A DNA stretch of 64,000 bases, taken from assembly GCA_040219235.1 (NCBI GenBank), contig JAVJSV010000012.1:558001-622000 (forward strand), read 5' to 3'. Below are positions 25,633 through 34,046 of this stretch, piece after piece. Position 1 is the first letter of the stretch, and every line of letters begins with the position of its first letter. This DNA comes from Rhodospirillaceae bacterium. GTDB lineage: Bacteria > Pseudomonadota > Alphaproteobacteria > Rhodospirillales > Rhodospirillaceae. The position numbers and the translations under genes were made by a program. A model generated the notes under the pieces. That model did no database searches. It was not told the DNA's origin and saw nothing but the letters and a program-made list of their open reading frames with translations.

Positions 25633-27882
25633 TTAGGGGACTGCGGACTCTGCTGTGCATGCGGGTGAGGCATGGTCGATTTTCGATTTTGGAACAGTGA
25701 TGACGAAGGTTGTACCGACACCTGGTGTACTCTCAAATTCTAGCCGGCCTCCGAACCGTTTGATGATGTCTAAAGAGATCGACAATCCAAGGCCGCTTCC
25801 TTTGCCAGCTTTTTTTGTCGTGAAAAAAGGTTCGAACAGTCGGCGGCCAATGTGTTTAGGAATGCCGCATCCGGAATCAGAAACCGAAATGAAGATGTTG
25901 TCGCTGTCCTGATCGGCGTCGATAGATATTGTTTTGCTGTCTGATGTTTCAACCGCGTGGCTGGCATTGATCATAAGGTTCAGTACGATCTGTTCCAAAG
26001 CATCAGCACTGATTGCAGCCAGGGGCAGTGAGCTTTTGACGTGGTTCTCAAACATAATGCCGGCGGTTTGATAAGAGGATGCCGTTAAACTCGACGCGCG
26101 ATCCAGGGCGTCATTGACGTTGGCATGGGCGCTCAAGTCTTCTTTGAACCGTGAGAAAGACAGCATGTCCTGGACAACGCGGATGACCCTTTTGATTTCG
26201 GACTCGGCTTTCATAAGAGCCTCTCTGGCGCGGGCATTCTCCGTTTTGCGGAGGGCATACGCCACATAGTTGACGCACCCCATGAGCGGGTTATTCAGTT
26301 CGTGGGCAAACCCGGCCGACAGCGTGCCAAGGGTTGATAGTTTCTCTGCCCGGCGCCGTTCGGTGACATCTTGGTTGATGCCGATCATTAGCGTTTTTTC
26401 CGCTTGCGGGGCTTTAATCACGCGGGCTTTGCCGTAAATCACACGAACGGTACCGTCCGGTTTGAGAATGCGGAAGTCCTCTTCAAAATCGCCATATCCA
26501 TTTAGGGCATGATTTACAGCCTGTTCAACGCGCGGCAGGTCTTCCGGAAGAACGACTTTTTTAAAGGACTCGTATGTTCCCTGAAATGTCTGTGATGTGA
26601 AGCCAAACAAGTTGAGGCTTTGTTGGTCAACATCTAGTTGTCCGGTTTCGGGATCCAAATGCCAAGTTCCTGTTCCACCCGCGCTGAGCGCGAGATCCAA
26701 GCGCTCCCGGTCGGTGGTGATCACGGCCTCTGTTTTGCGGCGTATAACGATTTCTCTTTCTAGGGCGTTCTGAACCTGCTGTCTGGCATTTACCTCTGCT
26801 TCCAGTTGGGCGTTGGCTTTGGCCAATGCTCTGGATCGTTTGAGGCTTGTTTGCACTGTGAGGACGGAACTGTAGAGCAGAAGGGTCAGAATGACCCCAA
26901 GGGTGACGGCGATGTGAGGAAGAAAACGGCTTGCCCCGTTCAGCAAGTTCTCAGTCTTTGTGGCTGTAACGGTCCATTCTACTGCGCCGGACTTAATCGT
27001 GACCTGTGTTTGCAAAGCGTTGGATATGTCAGGCAACTCATTATCGTAGACGGCCCCGGTGCTATCTGTGACGACGATACCTATGGCTTGCTCTGCACTC
27101 TTAACTTGAGCGCCATAAAGCGCACTTCCTGTAATCCCGCTGACCGTTAACCCGGCGATAAGCAGGCTCAGTGCCAAACTGGTATAAGTCCGTTGTCTTG
27201 CGCTGTTGTCCGACCCCAACACGACGTTAATCATCCCAAGCCCCAGCAGTACGATAGCGAAAGATGTCATCAGGCTCATCGGGACCGCCATCGACCAGGC
27301 ATAGGTGTAAGGAATGCCTGTGATGTAACCGGTCAAGGCAATCAGTCCGAGGGTTGCAGTTGCGGCCCCGGACACAGCCGGAATGTATCGCTTGGCGATG
27401 CGGCGCGTTGCCAACTGGTCTGCGCCTGTGCGAATACCTGTTCCTAGGGCAAAAATAATGAGTGCAAGGCCCACATTCGGCGGCATGAGGACATAGCTAC
27501 CAAGCTCAACCGGCCACCTCCCCCCCATAACAAAGACAGCGGGTAAACTCCCGAGTATCGCAATGGTGGCTATTATTACACTGAGTGCCAAGGAGATGCG
27601 GCGTGATGCGCGGAGGAGTGTTTTAAAGGATGACAGCAGAAGGCTGAGCCCGCACAAGACGAGACCCAAGGTGGTCCCGGTCTGGAGGGGTAAAGCTGTG
27701 ATCGAATTATAGGTCTCAATCACTGTCAGGCCGGCAAAGAATATGGTGATGAGCGCGCAGATTGCAGTTGATGCATGTATCGCCGACAGCCAGTTAGACA
27801 GCTCGGGACCTGCGGTGGGGAATGCTCTGGCGCTCTTTACCCGTGGTGCCGAGCGGCGCAAATATGATGTGATTGCCACCAT
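25633..27882 (-). CDS. Multi-TM PAS sensor histidine kinase, third gene of a KaiB operon
   Basis: 749 residues. The first 345 hold about eight hydrophobic helices with an extracytoplasmic stretch near residues 255-325. A short coiled region follows, then a PAS domain (about 395-510, with DLALSAGGTGTWHLDP and a PAC-like end), then HisKA with the phospho-acceptor H527 in AGFAHELNNPLMG. The HATPase part has the N-box NLMINASHAVE, G1 DSGCGIP and G2 GKGSGLGLSI, all intact. It begins 12 nt after the kaiB-like stop and is last in the receiver–kaiB–kinase operon. It has no C-terminal receiver, so the separate receiver is the likely partner. It converges with mltG over a 27-nt gap. Confidence 0.9.
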   Translation of the reverse strand: MVAITSYLRRSAPRVKSARAFPTAGPELSNWLSAIHASTAICALITIFFAGLTVIETYNSITALPLQTGTTLGLVLCGLSLLLSSFKTLLRASRRISLALSVIIATIAILGSLPAVFVMGGRWPVELGSYVLMPPNVGLALIIFALGTGIRTGADQLATRRIAKRYIPAVSGAATATLGLIALTGYITGIPYTYAWSMAVPMSLMTSFAIVLLGLGMINVVLGSDNSARQRTYTSLALSLLIAGLTVSGITGSALYGAQVKSAEQAIGIVVTDSTGAVYDNELPDISNALQTQVTIKSGAVEWTVTATKTENLLNGASRFLPHIAVTLGVILTLLLYSSVLTVQTSLKRSRALAKANAQLEAEVNARQQVQNALEREIVIRRKTEAVITTDRERLDLALSAGGTGTWHLDPETGQLDVDQQSLNLFGFTSQTFQGTYESFKKVVLPEDLPRVEQAVNHALNGYGDFEEDFRILKPDGTVRVIYGKARVIKAPQAEKTLMIGINQDVTERRRAEKLSTLGTLSAGFAHELNNPLMGCVNYVAYALRKTENARAREALMKAESEIKRVIRVVQDMLSFSRFKEDLSAHANVNDALDRASSLTASSYQTAGIMFENHVKSSLPLAAISADALEQIVLNLMINASHAVETSDSKTISIDADQDSDNIFISVSDSGCGIPKHIGRRLFEPFFTTKKAGKGSGLGLSISLDIIKRFGGRLEFESTPGVGTTFVITVPKSKIDHASPACTAESAVP

Positions 27883-27894
27883 GCCAGCCCGGCC

Positions 27895-28203
27895 TCAAGA
27901 TACCATGCCGAGAAGGAGTCCAACCTCTACTTTTTCGACTGAGGAGAGGTCGCCAATCAATCGTCGCTCCTCGCCTTCACCTATTTTTATCAAAGTTGGT
28001 GTGGCAAAAACGTTGTCGACAACAGCCGCTTGCGGATCTGCAAGTACATCAATCACCTGAAGGTGCAAGTCTGCACGGTTTTGCGTTTCGATGAGCTTCT
28101 GTAATGCGCTTCTTGCACGCATAGCACTCGGTGTGCGCCCTGTGACGAACAATTTCAGGATGACCCCTGGCCCTGTTTCAGTTCTGAGGCGAGGATCAGC
28201 CAT
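27895..28203 (-). CDS. kaiB: KaiB family protein
   Basis: 102 residues. The thioredoxin-like KaiB pattern is complete: LKLFVTGRTPSAMRA at 16-30, VIDVLADPQ at 50-58, the cis-Pro loop FATPTLIKI at 66-74, and IGDLSSVEKVEVGLLLG at 83-99, which aligns with the fold-switching end of cyanobacterial KaiB. There is no CxxC, so it is not a redox thioredoxin. It lies between a receiver gene (3-nt gap) and a histidine kinase gene (12-nt gap). In cyanobacteria KaiB binds KaiC and displaces the kinase SasA; no kaiC is in this window. The role here is inferred as a partner of the adjacent kinase. The family call is firm; a clock function is not implied. Confidence 0.87.
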   Translation of the reverse strand: MADPRLRTETGPGVILKLFVTGRTPSAMRARSALQKLIETQNRADLHLQVIDVLADPQAAVVDNVFATPTLIKIGEGEERRLIGDLSSVEKVEVGLLLGMVS

Positions 28204-28206
28204 GGT

Positions 28207-28590
28207 TCAAGCTTGTGCTTTCGTTGCACCGACGACGCTGTCGACGATGGCTCTGATTTCATCCAACGCCAAAGGCTTGCGCGCGAGGTCAAAGGGAATG
28301 CCTTCATCTTGAATGGCACGCAGGGGCTCCAAGAATTCACCGTAAAAGGCGGTGACAATGTAAACTGGGATGCCAGGGCAGTTTTTATGGAGCTCGCGTA
28401 ACGTTTCAACGCCATTCATTCCGGGCATTTTCAGATCAAGGAGAATTAGATCGGGTTGGTACATACGGGCCAGTTCAAGACCCGTTTGCCCATCTTCTGC
28501 TGAAACGACGTCATAGCGCGTGTCTTCAAGCGCCATACTGAAGGCGTCACGGACTCCATGGTCGTCATCTATGACTAAAACACGTCCCAC
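28207..28590 (-). CDS. Stand-alone CheY-like response regulator receiver
   Basis: 127 residues from a GTG at 28590, 9 nt after AGGGA; an in-frame TTG at 28611 is the alternative. All receiver residues are present (numbered from the GTG): acidic D8-D10 (VIDDD), phospho-acceptor D52 (LLDLKMPGMNG), T80 and K105 (ARKPL). There is no output domain, so it acts by protein contact or as a phosphate relay. It is first in the operon with the KaiB protein and histidine kinase, and it diverges from a GGDEF-EAL gene. Confidence 0.9.
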   Translation of the reverse strand: MGRVLVIDDDHGVRDAFSMALEDTRYDVVSAEDGQTGLELARMYQPDLILLDLKMPGMNGVETLRELHKNCPGIPVYIVTAFYGEFLEPLRAIQDEGIPFDLARKPLALDEIRAIVDSVVGATKAQA

Positions 28591-28683
28591 GGTCTCAATT
28601 CCCTTGCCCAATTTCTCGCGTGTTTACCTTAATTAACGAGACGTATTCTTCGGTCTTTATGGTTGTTGTTGACGCTGACCATC

Positions 28684-28689
28684 TATAAT
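28684..28689 (+). promoter_or_regulatory. -10 box of the GGDEF-EAL gene
   Basis: A perfect TATAAT lies in AT-rich DNA between the divergent receiver and GGDEF-EAL genes. A plausible -35 (TTGTTG, 28663-28668) is 15 nt upstream. An ATG at 28688 overlaps this box, which argues that translation starts later, at 28751. Confidence 0.45.
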
Positions 28690-28750
28690 GTTTCGATTAA
28701 ATACAATATACACTCAAAACAAAATAACAACATACATTTGGGATGGGACT

Positions 28751-31162
28751 ATGAATACGGACGCACGCACTTTTGAGCCAGCTAGCAGCGCGTTTGAAAA
28801 GTCTATGGGGCTCAACCTCCTGGATTGTGTCTTAAGTGGAACCACGGTTGCTGCTCTGGTGATTGATGAGTCCCACAAAGTTATTTGGGCCAACCGTGCG
28901 TTCGAAAAACTGACCGGATTTGGGGCTGCAGCGACTCTGGGCCATTCAATAGAACGCTTTGGCGCTGGCCGCGGAACACCGACCATTGCTGACTGTGCTT
29001 GGAGCGCTAGCCAGTTGGGACGAACAGCGGCCTGCAAAATTTATTTACCGACCGCCGGTGGCGATGACGTGCCTGCGCTGTTGGAAATGTCTTCTTTGAC
29101 AAATTTTTCTGGGCAAAGTTGTCTTGTCGCGACGCTCACGGGTGACTCAAAAGCTAACAGCGCCGCATCTGATCGAGACGCAAGCGCCGTTCATGACATC
29201 GTAGCGAAATGTCAGGACGGTTTGCTGGTGATCGACAAGCGCGGTGCGATCGCATTTTGCAATGCCTCTGCAGCGGCTTTATTCGGTCGCAGCGAACAGG
29301 GCATGGTTGGTACACCGTTTGGATTTCCGTTCACCACTGGGGATGAATGGACGAGTCTTGAAATGACGCGCCGGGGTAAGCCCGTTTATATCGATATGCA
29401 GACCAGGGCTGTATCGTGGCAAGGCGATGATGCGACTTTAGCCACCTTAAGGAATGTGACGGAGCGACATGAAGTAGAGGTCATCGTCGCGATGCAGTTA
29501 AAAGCAATGGAAGCGACGGCGAACGGTATCTTTATCACAGATGCAAAAGGACGGATGAAATGGGTCAATGATGCGATCACTCGTATATCGGGATACGGAC
29601 GCGAAGAGTTGATCAGTCAGCCGGCGGATCTTTTGAGGTCAGACACACATGACACTGCGTTTTTCGAGGACATGTGGGCCAAGATAACATTAGGTCAAAC
29701 GTGGCGTGGACAGATCACAAACCGTCATAAAGAGGGGCACACATATACAGCCGAGCAGAGCATCACTCCTATTCATGATAAGGCGGGTCGTTTAACTCAC
29801 TTTGTCGCCATTCAAGAAGACGTGACAGCGAAGCTTAAGGCGCAGGAAGATATTGTACGGCTGGCTGAAATTGATTCACTCACCAATCTGCCGAACCGGG
29901 ATTTGTTTATGGATCGTGTTGGCACAGCGCTTGAGCGTGCGGCACGTAGTGATCGTCAGGTTGCTGTTATCGTGATGGACCTTGATCACTTCAAAGACAT
30001 TAACAACACGCTGGGCCACGATGTTGGCGATGACATAATTATTAGTGTGACCAAGCGTGTCAAAGATCTGATGCGCACGACAGACACGATGGCCCGCCTA
30101 GGTGGCGATGAATTTGGCGTTTTGATTGAAGACTTGGAGAATATGAATGCTGCTAGCCGAATGGTGAGACGCATTCTTGACACCTTTGACGAGCCGCTTG
30201 TCATTAATCAGAGAGTTATAAAATTGACGGCGAGTATAGGCATTTCAGCTTATCCAGAAGATGACGTCGATCCTCTTAATCTGATGCGTCATGCTGAACT
30301 TGCGATGTATAGATCAAAGGCAGATGGGGGGCACGCGTTCCAGTATTTTGATCAGGCTATGGATGATGAGATTCGGTCTAGGGTTAGTCTGGAACGCGAC
30401 TTAAGAGAGGCCATTAAAGAACAACAACTCTGGCTCGCCTATCAGCCCCAAATTAATCTGAAGACTGGAGAAGTGATTGGCGCGGAAGCGTTGTTGCGCT
30501 GGTCCCATCCTCAACTTGGATTTATTTCGCCTGGCGCGTTTATTCCTATTGCAGAAGCCTGCGGTCTTATTTTGCCGATTGGGGATTGGATTATAGAGGA
30601 AATTTGCCGCCAGACTTCAGTTTGGCGCGCTGCGGGCATGCCGCACATACAAATTGGTATCAATATTTCTGGTCACCAATTTAAGCAGCGGGAGTTGGCT
30701 ACACAGGTGTTGGGGCAGTTGAGTCGTAAGGGCCTTGATATCGATGCTGTTGATCTTGAAATTACAGAAACCGTTGCAATGGAACGCACAGAACAAGTTA
30801 CGCGCAATGTCGATCAGCTTGTGGAGGCTGGTATCAGCATTTCTATGGATGATTTTGGAACCGGGTATTCGTCGCTCTCAAATCTTCAGGCATTTCCTGT
30901 GCGGCGTCTAAAAGTTGATGGGTCATTTGTGCGTGGAATTGGATCCCATCAAGGCGATGAAAAAATCATAGAGGCTGTTGTTGGGCTCGGACACTCAATG
31001 GGACTAACTGTCATCGCCGAAGGTGTGGAAACAGAAGAACAAGTCGCGTTTCTCAAAGACCGGGCGTGCGATGAAATACAGGGGTATTTGATCAGCAAGC
31101 CGCTGCCAGCTGTTGAGTTTGAGGCTTTTCTAGCAAACCGCACTCAACACGCGGTGCATTAA
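28751..31162 (+). CDS. PAS-PAS-PAS-GGDEF-EAL cyclic-di-GMP enzyme
   Basis: 803 residues from the ATG at 28751; the upstream ATG at 28688 overlaps the -10 box. Three PAS-like domains begin near residues 35, 157 and 258. The GGDEF motif is intact at 451-455, preceded by an inhibitory-site pattern R442-T-T-D445. The EAL domain is intact: E579-A-L-L-R-W, NIS, DLEITET, DDFGTGYSS, KVDGSFV and AEGVET. Both synthesis and breakdown of cyclic-di-GMP are therefore possible. No membrane helix is seen, so it is cytoplasmic. It is divergent from the receiver–KaiB–kinase operon and shares its AT-rich control region, suggesting joint function. Confidence 0.92.
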   Translation: MNTDARTFEPASSAFEKSMGLNLLDCVLSGTTVAALVIDESHKVIWANRAFEKLTGFGAAATLGHSIERFGAGRGTPTIADCAWSASQLGRTAACKIYLPTAGGDDVPALLEMSSLTNFSGQSCLVATLTGDSKANSAASDRDASAVHDIVAKCQDGLLVIDKRGAIAFCNASAAALFGRSEQGMVGTPFGFPFTTGDEWTSLEMTRRGKPVYIDMQTRAVSWQGDDATLATLRNVTERHEVEVIVAMQLKAMEATANGIFITDAKGRMKWVNDAITRISGYGREELISQPADLLRSDTHDTAFFEDMWAKITLGQTWRGQITNRHKEGHTYTAEQSITPIHDKAGRLTHFVAIQEDVTAKLKAQEDIVRLAEIDSLTNLPNRDLFMDRVGTALERAARSDRQVAVIVMDLDHFKDINNTLGHDVGDDIIISVTKRVKDLMRTTDTMARLGGDEFGVLIEDLENMNAASRMVRRILDTFDEPLVINQRVIKLTASIGISAYPEDDVDPLNLMRHAELAMYRSKADGGHAFQYFDQAMDDEIRSRVSLERDLREAIKEQQLWLAYQPQINLKTGEVIGAEALLRWSHPQLGFISPGAFIPIAEACGLILPIGDWIIEEICRQTSVWRAAGMPHIQIGINISGHQFKQRELATQVLGQLSRKGLDIDAVDLEITETVAMERTEQVTRNVDQLVEAGISISMDDFGTGYSSLSNLQAFPVRRLKVDGSFVRGIGSHQGDEKIIEAVVGLGHSMGLTVIAEGVETEEQVAFLKDRACDEIQGYLISKPLPAVEFEAFLANRTQHAVH

Positions 31163-31373
31163 CGAATTTTTCCATGTATTGCGAATAACGGGAGCGTGAG
31201 CGTTGATGGTCGTTCATTAGCAATTTCGTAGCGGGTTTTAGAGTTGGGCCCGTGCGACAGGCGCCTGCGCCGGTCTTAATATAGGTCTGAGCACAAAAGC
31301 TGTGAGCAGACTGGCATGATTGCGCCTGAGCCCCTATAAAAGTCCGTTTTTTGAACTTCAGCAGGGGTGACCG

Positions 31374-32276
31374 GTGGGCATCAACAGTATGACCGGATTC
31401 GCGCGCAGCGAGGGTGTCGCCCTGGATGGCGCTTTGTCTTGGTCCTGGGAGGTCCGCAGCGTCAATGGTAAGGGGCTTGATGTCAGATTGCGTTTGCCAT
31501 CCGGTCTTGAAGCTTTGGAGCCTGCCGTCCGCAAGGGCGTCGCCCAACATCTGACCCGTGGCAATATCAATCTCACGCTCTCGGCGACATATACGGATGA
31601 GTCCTCCGGTTATCAGGTTAATGAAGCTTTTCTGGATGCCCTGATTGACCTTTCTGCCCGTAAGGTTGCGGCGCATGAGAATAAAGTCCGTGTGGCTTCT
31701 ATTGATGGGCTTTTGGCGGTGAAAGGTGTTGTTGAGGCCGCTGATCAGGATCTCAAGTCAGAGCGTGACCGTGCGGCGCGATCTGAGGCCCTGTTGTCAG
31801 GGTTGTCCAGCGCCTTGAGTGCCGTGGTGGACGCGCGGGCCGCGGAAGGAGCGCACTTGGGTGCACTGCTGAATGATCAACTTGACCAGATTGATGCTTT
31901 GGTCGTCCGGGCGACAAATCTTGCTGCGGTTCAGCCGGCTGCGCTGAAGGCGCGCCTCAAAGCCCAGGTGGATGCGCTCTTAGAAGCGTCCCCTGCATTA
32001 TCTGAAGAACGCCTTACACAAGAAGCAGCGTTGTTGGCAGCGAAAGCAGACATCAGAGAAGAACTGGACCGCCTCGTCGGACATGTGGCCCAAGGGCGTG
32101 ACATGCTGGCAAAAGGTGGCGCCTGTGGGCGCCGCTTGGAGTTTTTATCTCAAGAGTTCAATCGTGAAGCCAACACGTTGTGTGCTAAGTCGTCGGACTC
32201 TGATTTGACCAACCTCGGCCTGGAGTTAAAGGCTGTGATTGATCAATTTCGAGAGCAGATACAAAATGTTGAATAG
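31374..32276 (+). CDS. yicC: YicC family endoribonuclease-like protein
   Basis: 300 residues from a GTG, with AGGGGTGA just upstream. The N-terminus MGINSMTGFARSEG and the C-terminal RRLEFLSQEFNREANTLCAKSSDSDLTNLGLELKAVIDQFREQIQNVE are the YicC hallmarks. E. coli YicC is linked to stationary-phase survival and to RNA cleavage (RyhB turnover). It is followed by gmk, the usual partner. The 210-nt gap upstream holds no clear terminator for the GGDEF-EAL gene. Confidence 0.93.
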   Translation: MGINSMTGFARSEGVALDGALSWSWEVRSVNGKGLDVRLRLPSGLEALEPAVRKGVAQHLTRGNINLTLSATYTDESSGYQVNEAFLDALIDLSARKVAAHENKVRVASIDGLLAVKGVVEAADQDLKSERDRAARSEALLSGLSSALSAVVDARAAEGAHLGALLNDQLDQIDALVVRATNLAAVQPAALKARLKAQVDALLEASPALSEERLTQEAALLAAKADIREELDRLVGHVAQGRDMLAKGGACGRRLEFLSQEFNREANTLCAKSSDSDLTNLGLELKAVIDQFREQIQNVE

Positions 32277-32302
32277 ACCAAGGGCAGGGGGATTCAGCCA
32301 CA

Positions 32303-32941
32303 ATGGCACAGTCACCTATCGAACATAGGGGCCTCATGTTGGTTCTGTCTTCACCCTCTGGTGCCGGCAAGAGCACCATTGCCCGTGCGCTCTTGGAGCG
32401 AGAAGACGACCTATATATGTCTGTCTCTATGACCACCCGTGCAGCACGGCCCGGGGAAGAGGAAGGGCGCGACTATTTCTTTGTCTCTGAGGACGATTAT
32501 AAGCGCAAAGTAGAGGCCGATGACTTGCTGGAACATGCAGAAGTGTTCGGTAACTTTTACGGCACACCGCGCAGCTTGGTTGAAAACCACCTTGTGGCTG
32601 GCAATGATGTCATGTTCGATATTGATTGGCAGGGGACGCAGCAGTTGCGTGAATCCGCACGCGACGATGTGGTCAGTGTCTTTGTATTGCCGCCATCCTA
32701 CGAAGAGTTGGAAAAGCGTTTAACGGGACGCGGTCAAGATTCAGAAGAGGTCGTGCGCAAGCGCATGGCAAAAGCTTACGACGAGATGAGTCATTGGCCA
32801 GAATATGACTACGTAATCGTCAATGACGTGATAGAAGAAAGCATCCAAAATGTGCAGGCCATCTTAAAAGCGGAGCGGTTACGGCGTTCGCGCCGCCTTG
32901 GTTTGGGTGACTTTGTAAATTCCATGCGGCGTAACGGATAG
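32303..32941 (+). CDS. gmk: Guanylate kinase
   Basis: 212 residues. The P-loop is LSSPSGAGKSTIAR, followed by SVSMTTRAARPGEEEGRDYFFVS (GMP site) and ENHLVAGNDVMFDIDWQGTQQL. It phosphorylates GMP to GDP. The yicC–gmk pairing is standard in alphaproteobacteria, and length is normal. Confidence 0.97.
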   Translation: MAQSPIEHRGLMLVLSSPSGAGKSTIARALLEREDDLYMSVSMTTRAARPGEEEGRDYFFVSEDDYKRKVEADDLLEHAEVFGNFYGTPRSLVENHLVAGNDVMFDIDWQGTQQLRESARDDVVSVFVLPPSYEELEKRLTGRGQDSEEVVRKRMAKAYDEMSHWPEYDYVIVNDVIEESIQNVQAILKAERLRRSRRLGLGDFVNSMRRNG

Positions 32942-32972
32942 AGCGTGCCTGGGTGCGCTGGAAAGTGGCTTG

Positions 32973-34046
32973 ATGACTCGATTAATAATTATAGGTGTTT
33001 TGGCTGTCGCATTAATAGGCACAGCCTATGTCTATTTAGGGGACGGTGGCGGCGATGACCGTGTTGGACGCCCAACGGGTCCACGCCCTGGTGTGCCCGT
33101 TGAGATGATGACCGTCACGACACAACGCTTCATTGAACTCGAGACGGCTGTGGGCTCCCTGGCCTCTGATGAGGCGGTAATCCTTCGTTCTGAGATTGCG
33201 GGACGGGTGGAAGAGATTGGCTTTATCGAAGGTCAACCGATTGCCAAGGGCGATTTGATTATCACCATTGATGACGATATTTATCGCGCCGAGTTTAACC
33301 AGGCAGAAGCACGGCTCAAGTTGTCGCAGGCCAATTATGATCGTGCGGTAGACCTGGAAAACAGAGGTGCAGGCACGCAGCGCGCTTTAGATGAAGCGTC
33401 GTCAAAATTACAGGAAGACCGTGCCACACTTGATTTGGCCAAGGCCCGTCTTGAGCGAACAGAAATTCGGGCGCCGTTTTCTGGTGTGATTGGCATTCGC
33501 CGCGTCAGCCCGGGGGATTATCTCACCGCAGGGCAAGAAATCGTCAATCTCGAGGCGATTGACCCCATTAAGGTGGCCTTTGCGTTGCCCGAGGTTTTGT
33601 TGTCGGTGGTGCAACCAGGTCAAAGCGTGCGTGTCTCTGTTGATGCTTTTCCCGATGAGACGTTTGAGGGTGAAGTCTATGCCATTGATCCCCGGATTGC
33701 CGCTTCAGGGCGCAGTGTTACCTTGCGCGCGGTCGTCCCGAACCCGGACGGTCGTTTGCGCCCAGGTCTTTTTGCGCGGATTGCGATTATTTTTGGCACG
33801 CGCGAGAACGCGATTATGATTCCAGAAAGAGCTTTGGTGCCTGTTCAGGGTCGTCAAACACTTTTTGTGGTCGAGAACGGCGTGGTCAGTTTGCGCGATG
33901 TGGAAACGGGCAGTCGCCGCAATGGTCAGGTTGAAGTGACCTCAGGTCTTGAACCAGGGGAGCAAATCGTGACGGCAGGTCAACTTAAATTGCGCGAGGG
34001 TTCGCCCGTGGTCGATGTCAGCGCCATGACGGAGTCTGGGGCATGA
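32973..34046 (+). CDS. RND efflux periplasmic adaptor (HlyD/MFP family)
   Basis: 357 residues from the ATG at 32973 (a TTG codon precedes it). One N-terminal hydrophobic anchor is followed by a lipoyl/barrel-sandwich domain split by a helical hairpin (SQANYDRAVDLENRGAGTQRALDEASSKLQEDRATLDLAKARLERTEIRAPFSGVIG), then beta-barrel and membrane-proximal domains. It links an inner-membrane RND pump to an outer-membrane channel. Its stop overlaps the pump gene by 4 nt. No TolC-like gene is in the window. Confidence 0.92.
   Translation: MTRLIIIGVLAVALIGTAYVYLGDGGGDDRVGRPTGPRPGVPVEMMTVTTQRFIELETAVGSLASDEAVILRSEIAGRVEEIGFIEGQPIAKGDLIITIDDDIYRAEFNQAEARLKLSQANYDRAVDLENRGAGTQRALDEASSKLQEDRATLDLAKARLERTEIRAPFSGVIGIRRVSPGDYLTAGQEIVNLEAIDPIKVAFALPEVLLSVVQPGQSVRVSVDAFPDETFEGEVYAIDPRIAASGRSVTLRAVVPNPDGRLRPGLFARIAIIFGTRENAIMIPERALVPVQGRQTLFVVENGVVSLRDVETGSRRNGQVEVTSGLEPGEQIVTAGQLKLREGSPVVDVSAMTESGA

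Noticed and set aside
27895-28203. Thioredoxin or glutaredoxin call for the KaiB gene
   Set aside because: There is no CxxC, and the VIDVLxxPQ, ATPTL and IGDLS motifs are specific to KaiB.
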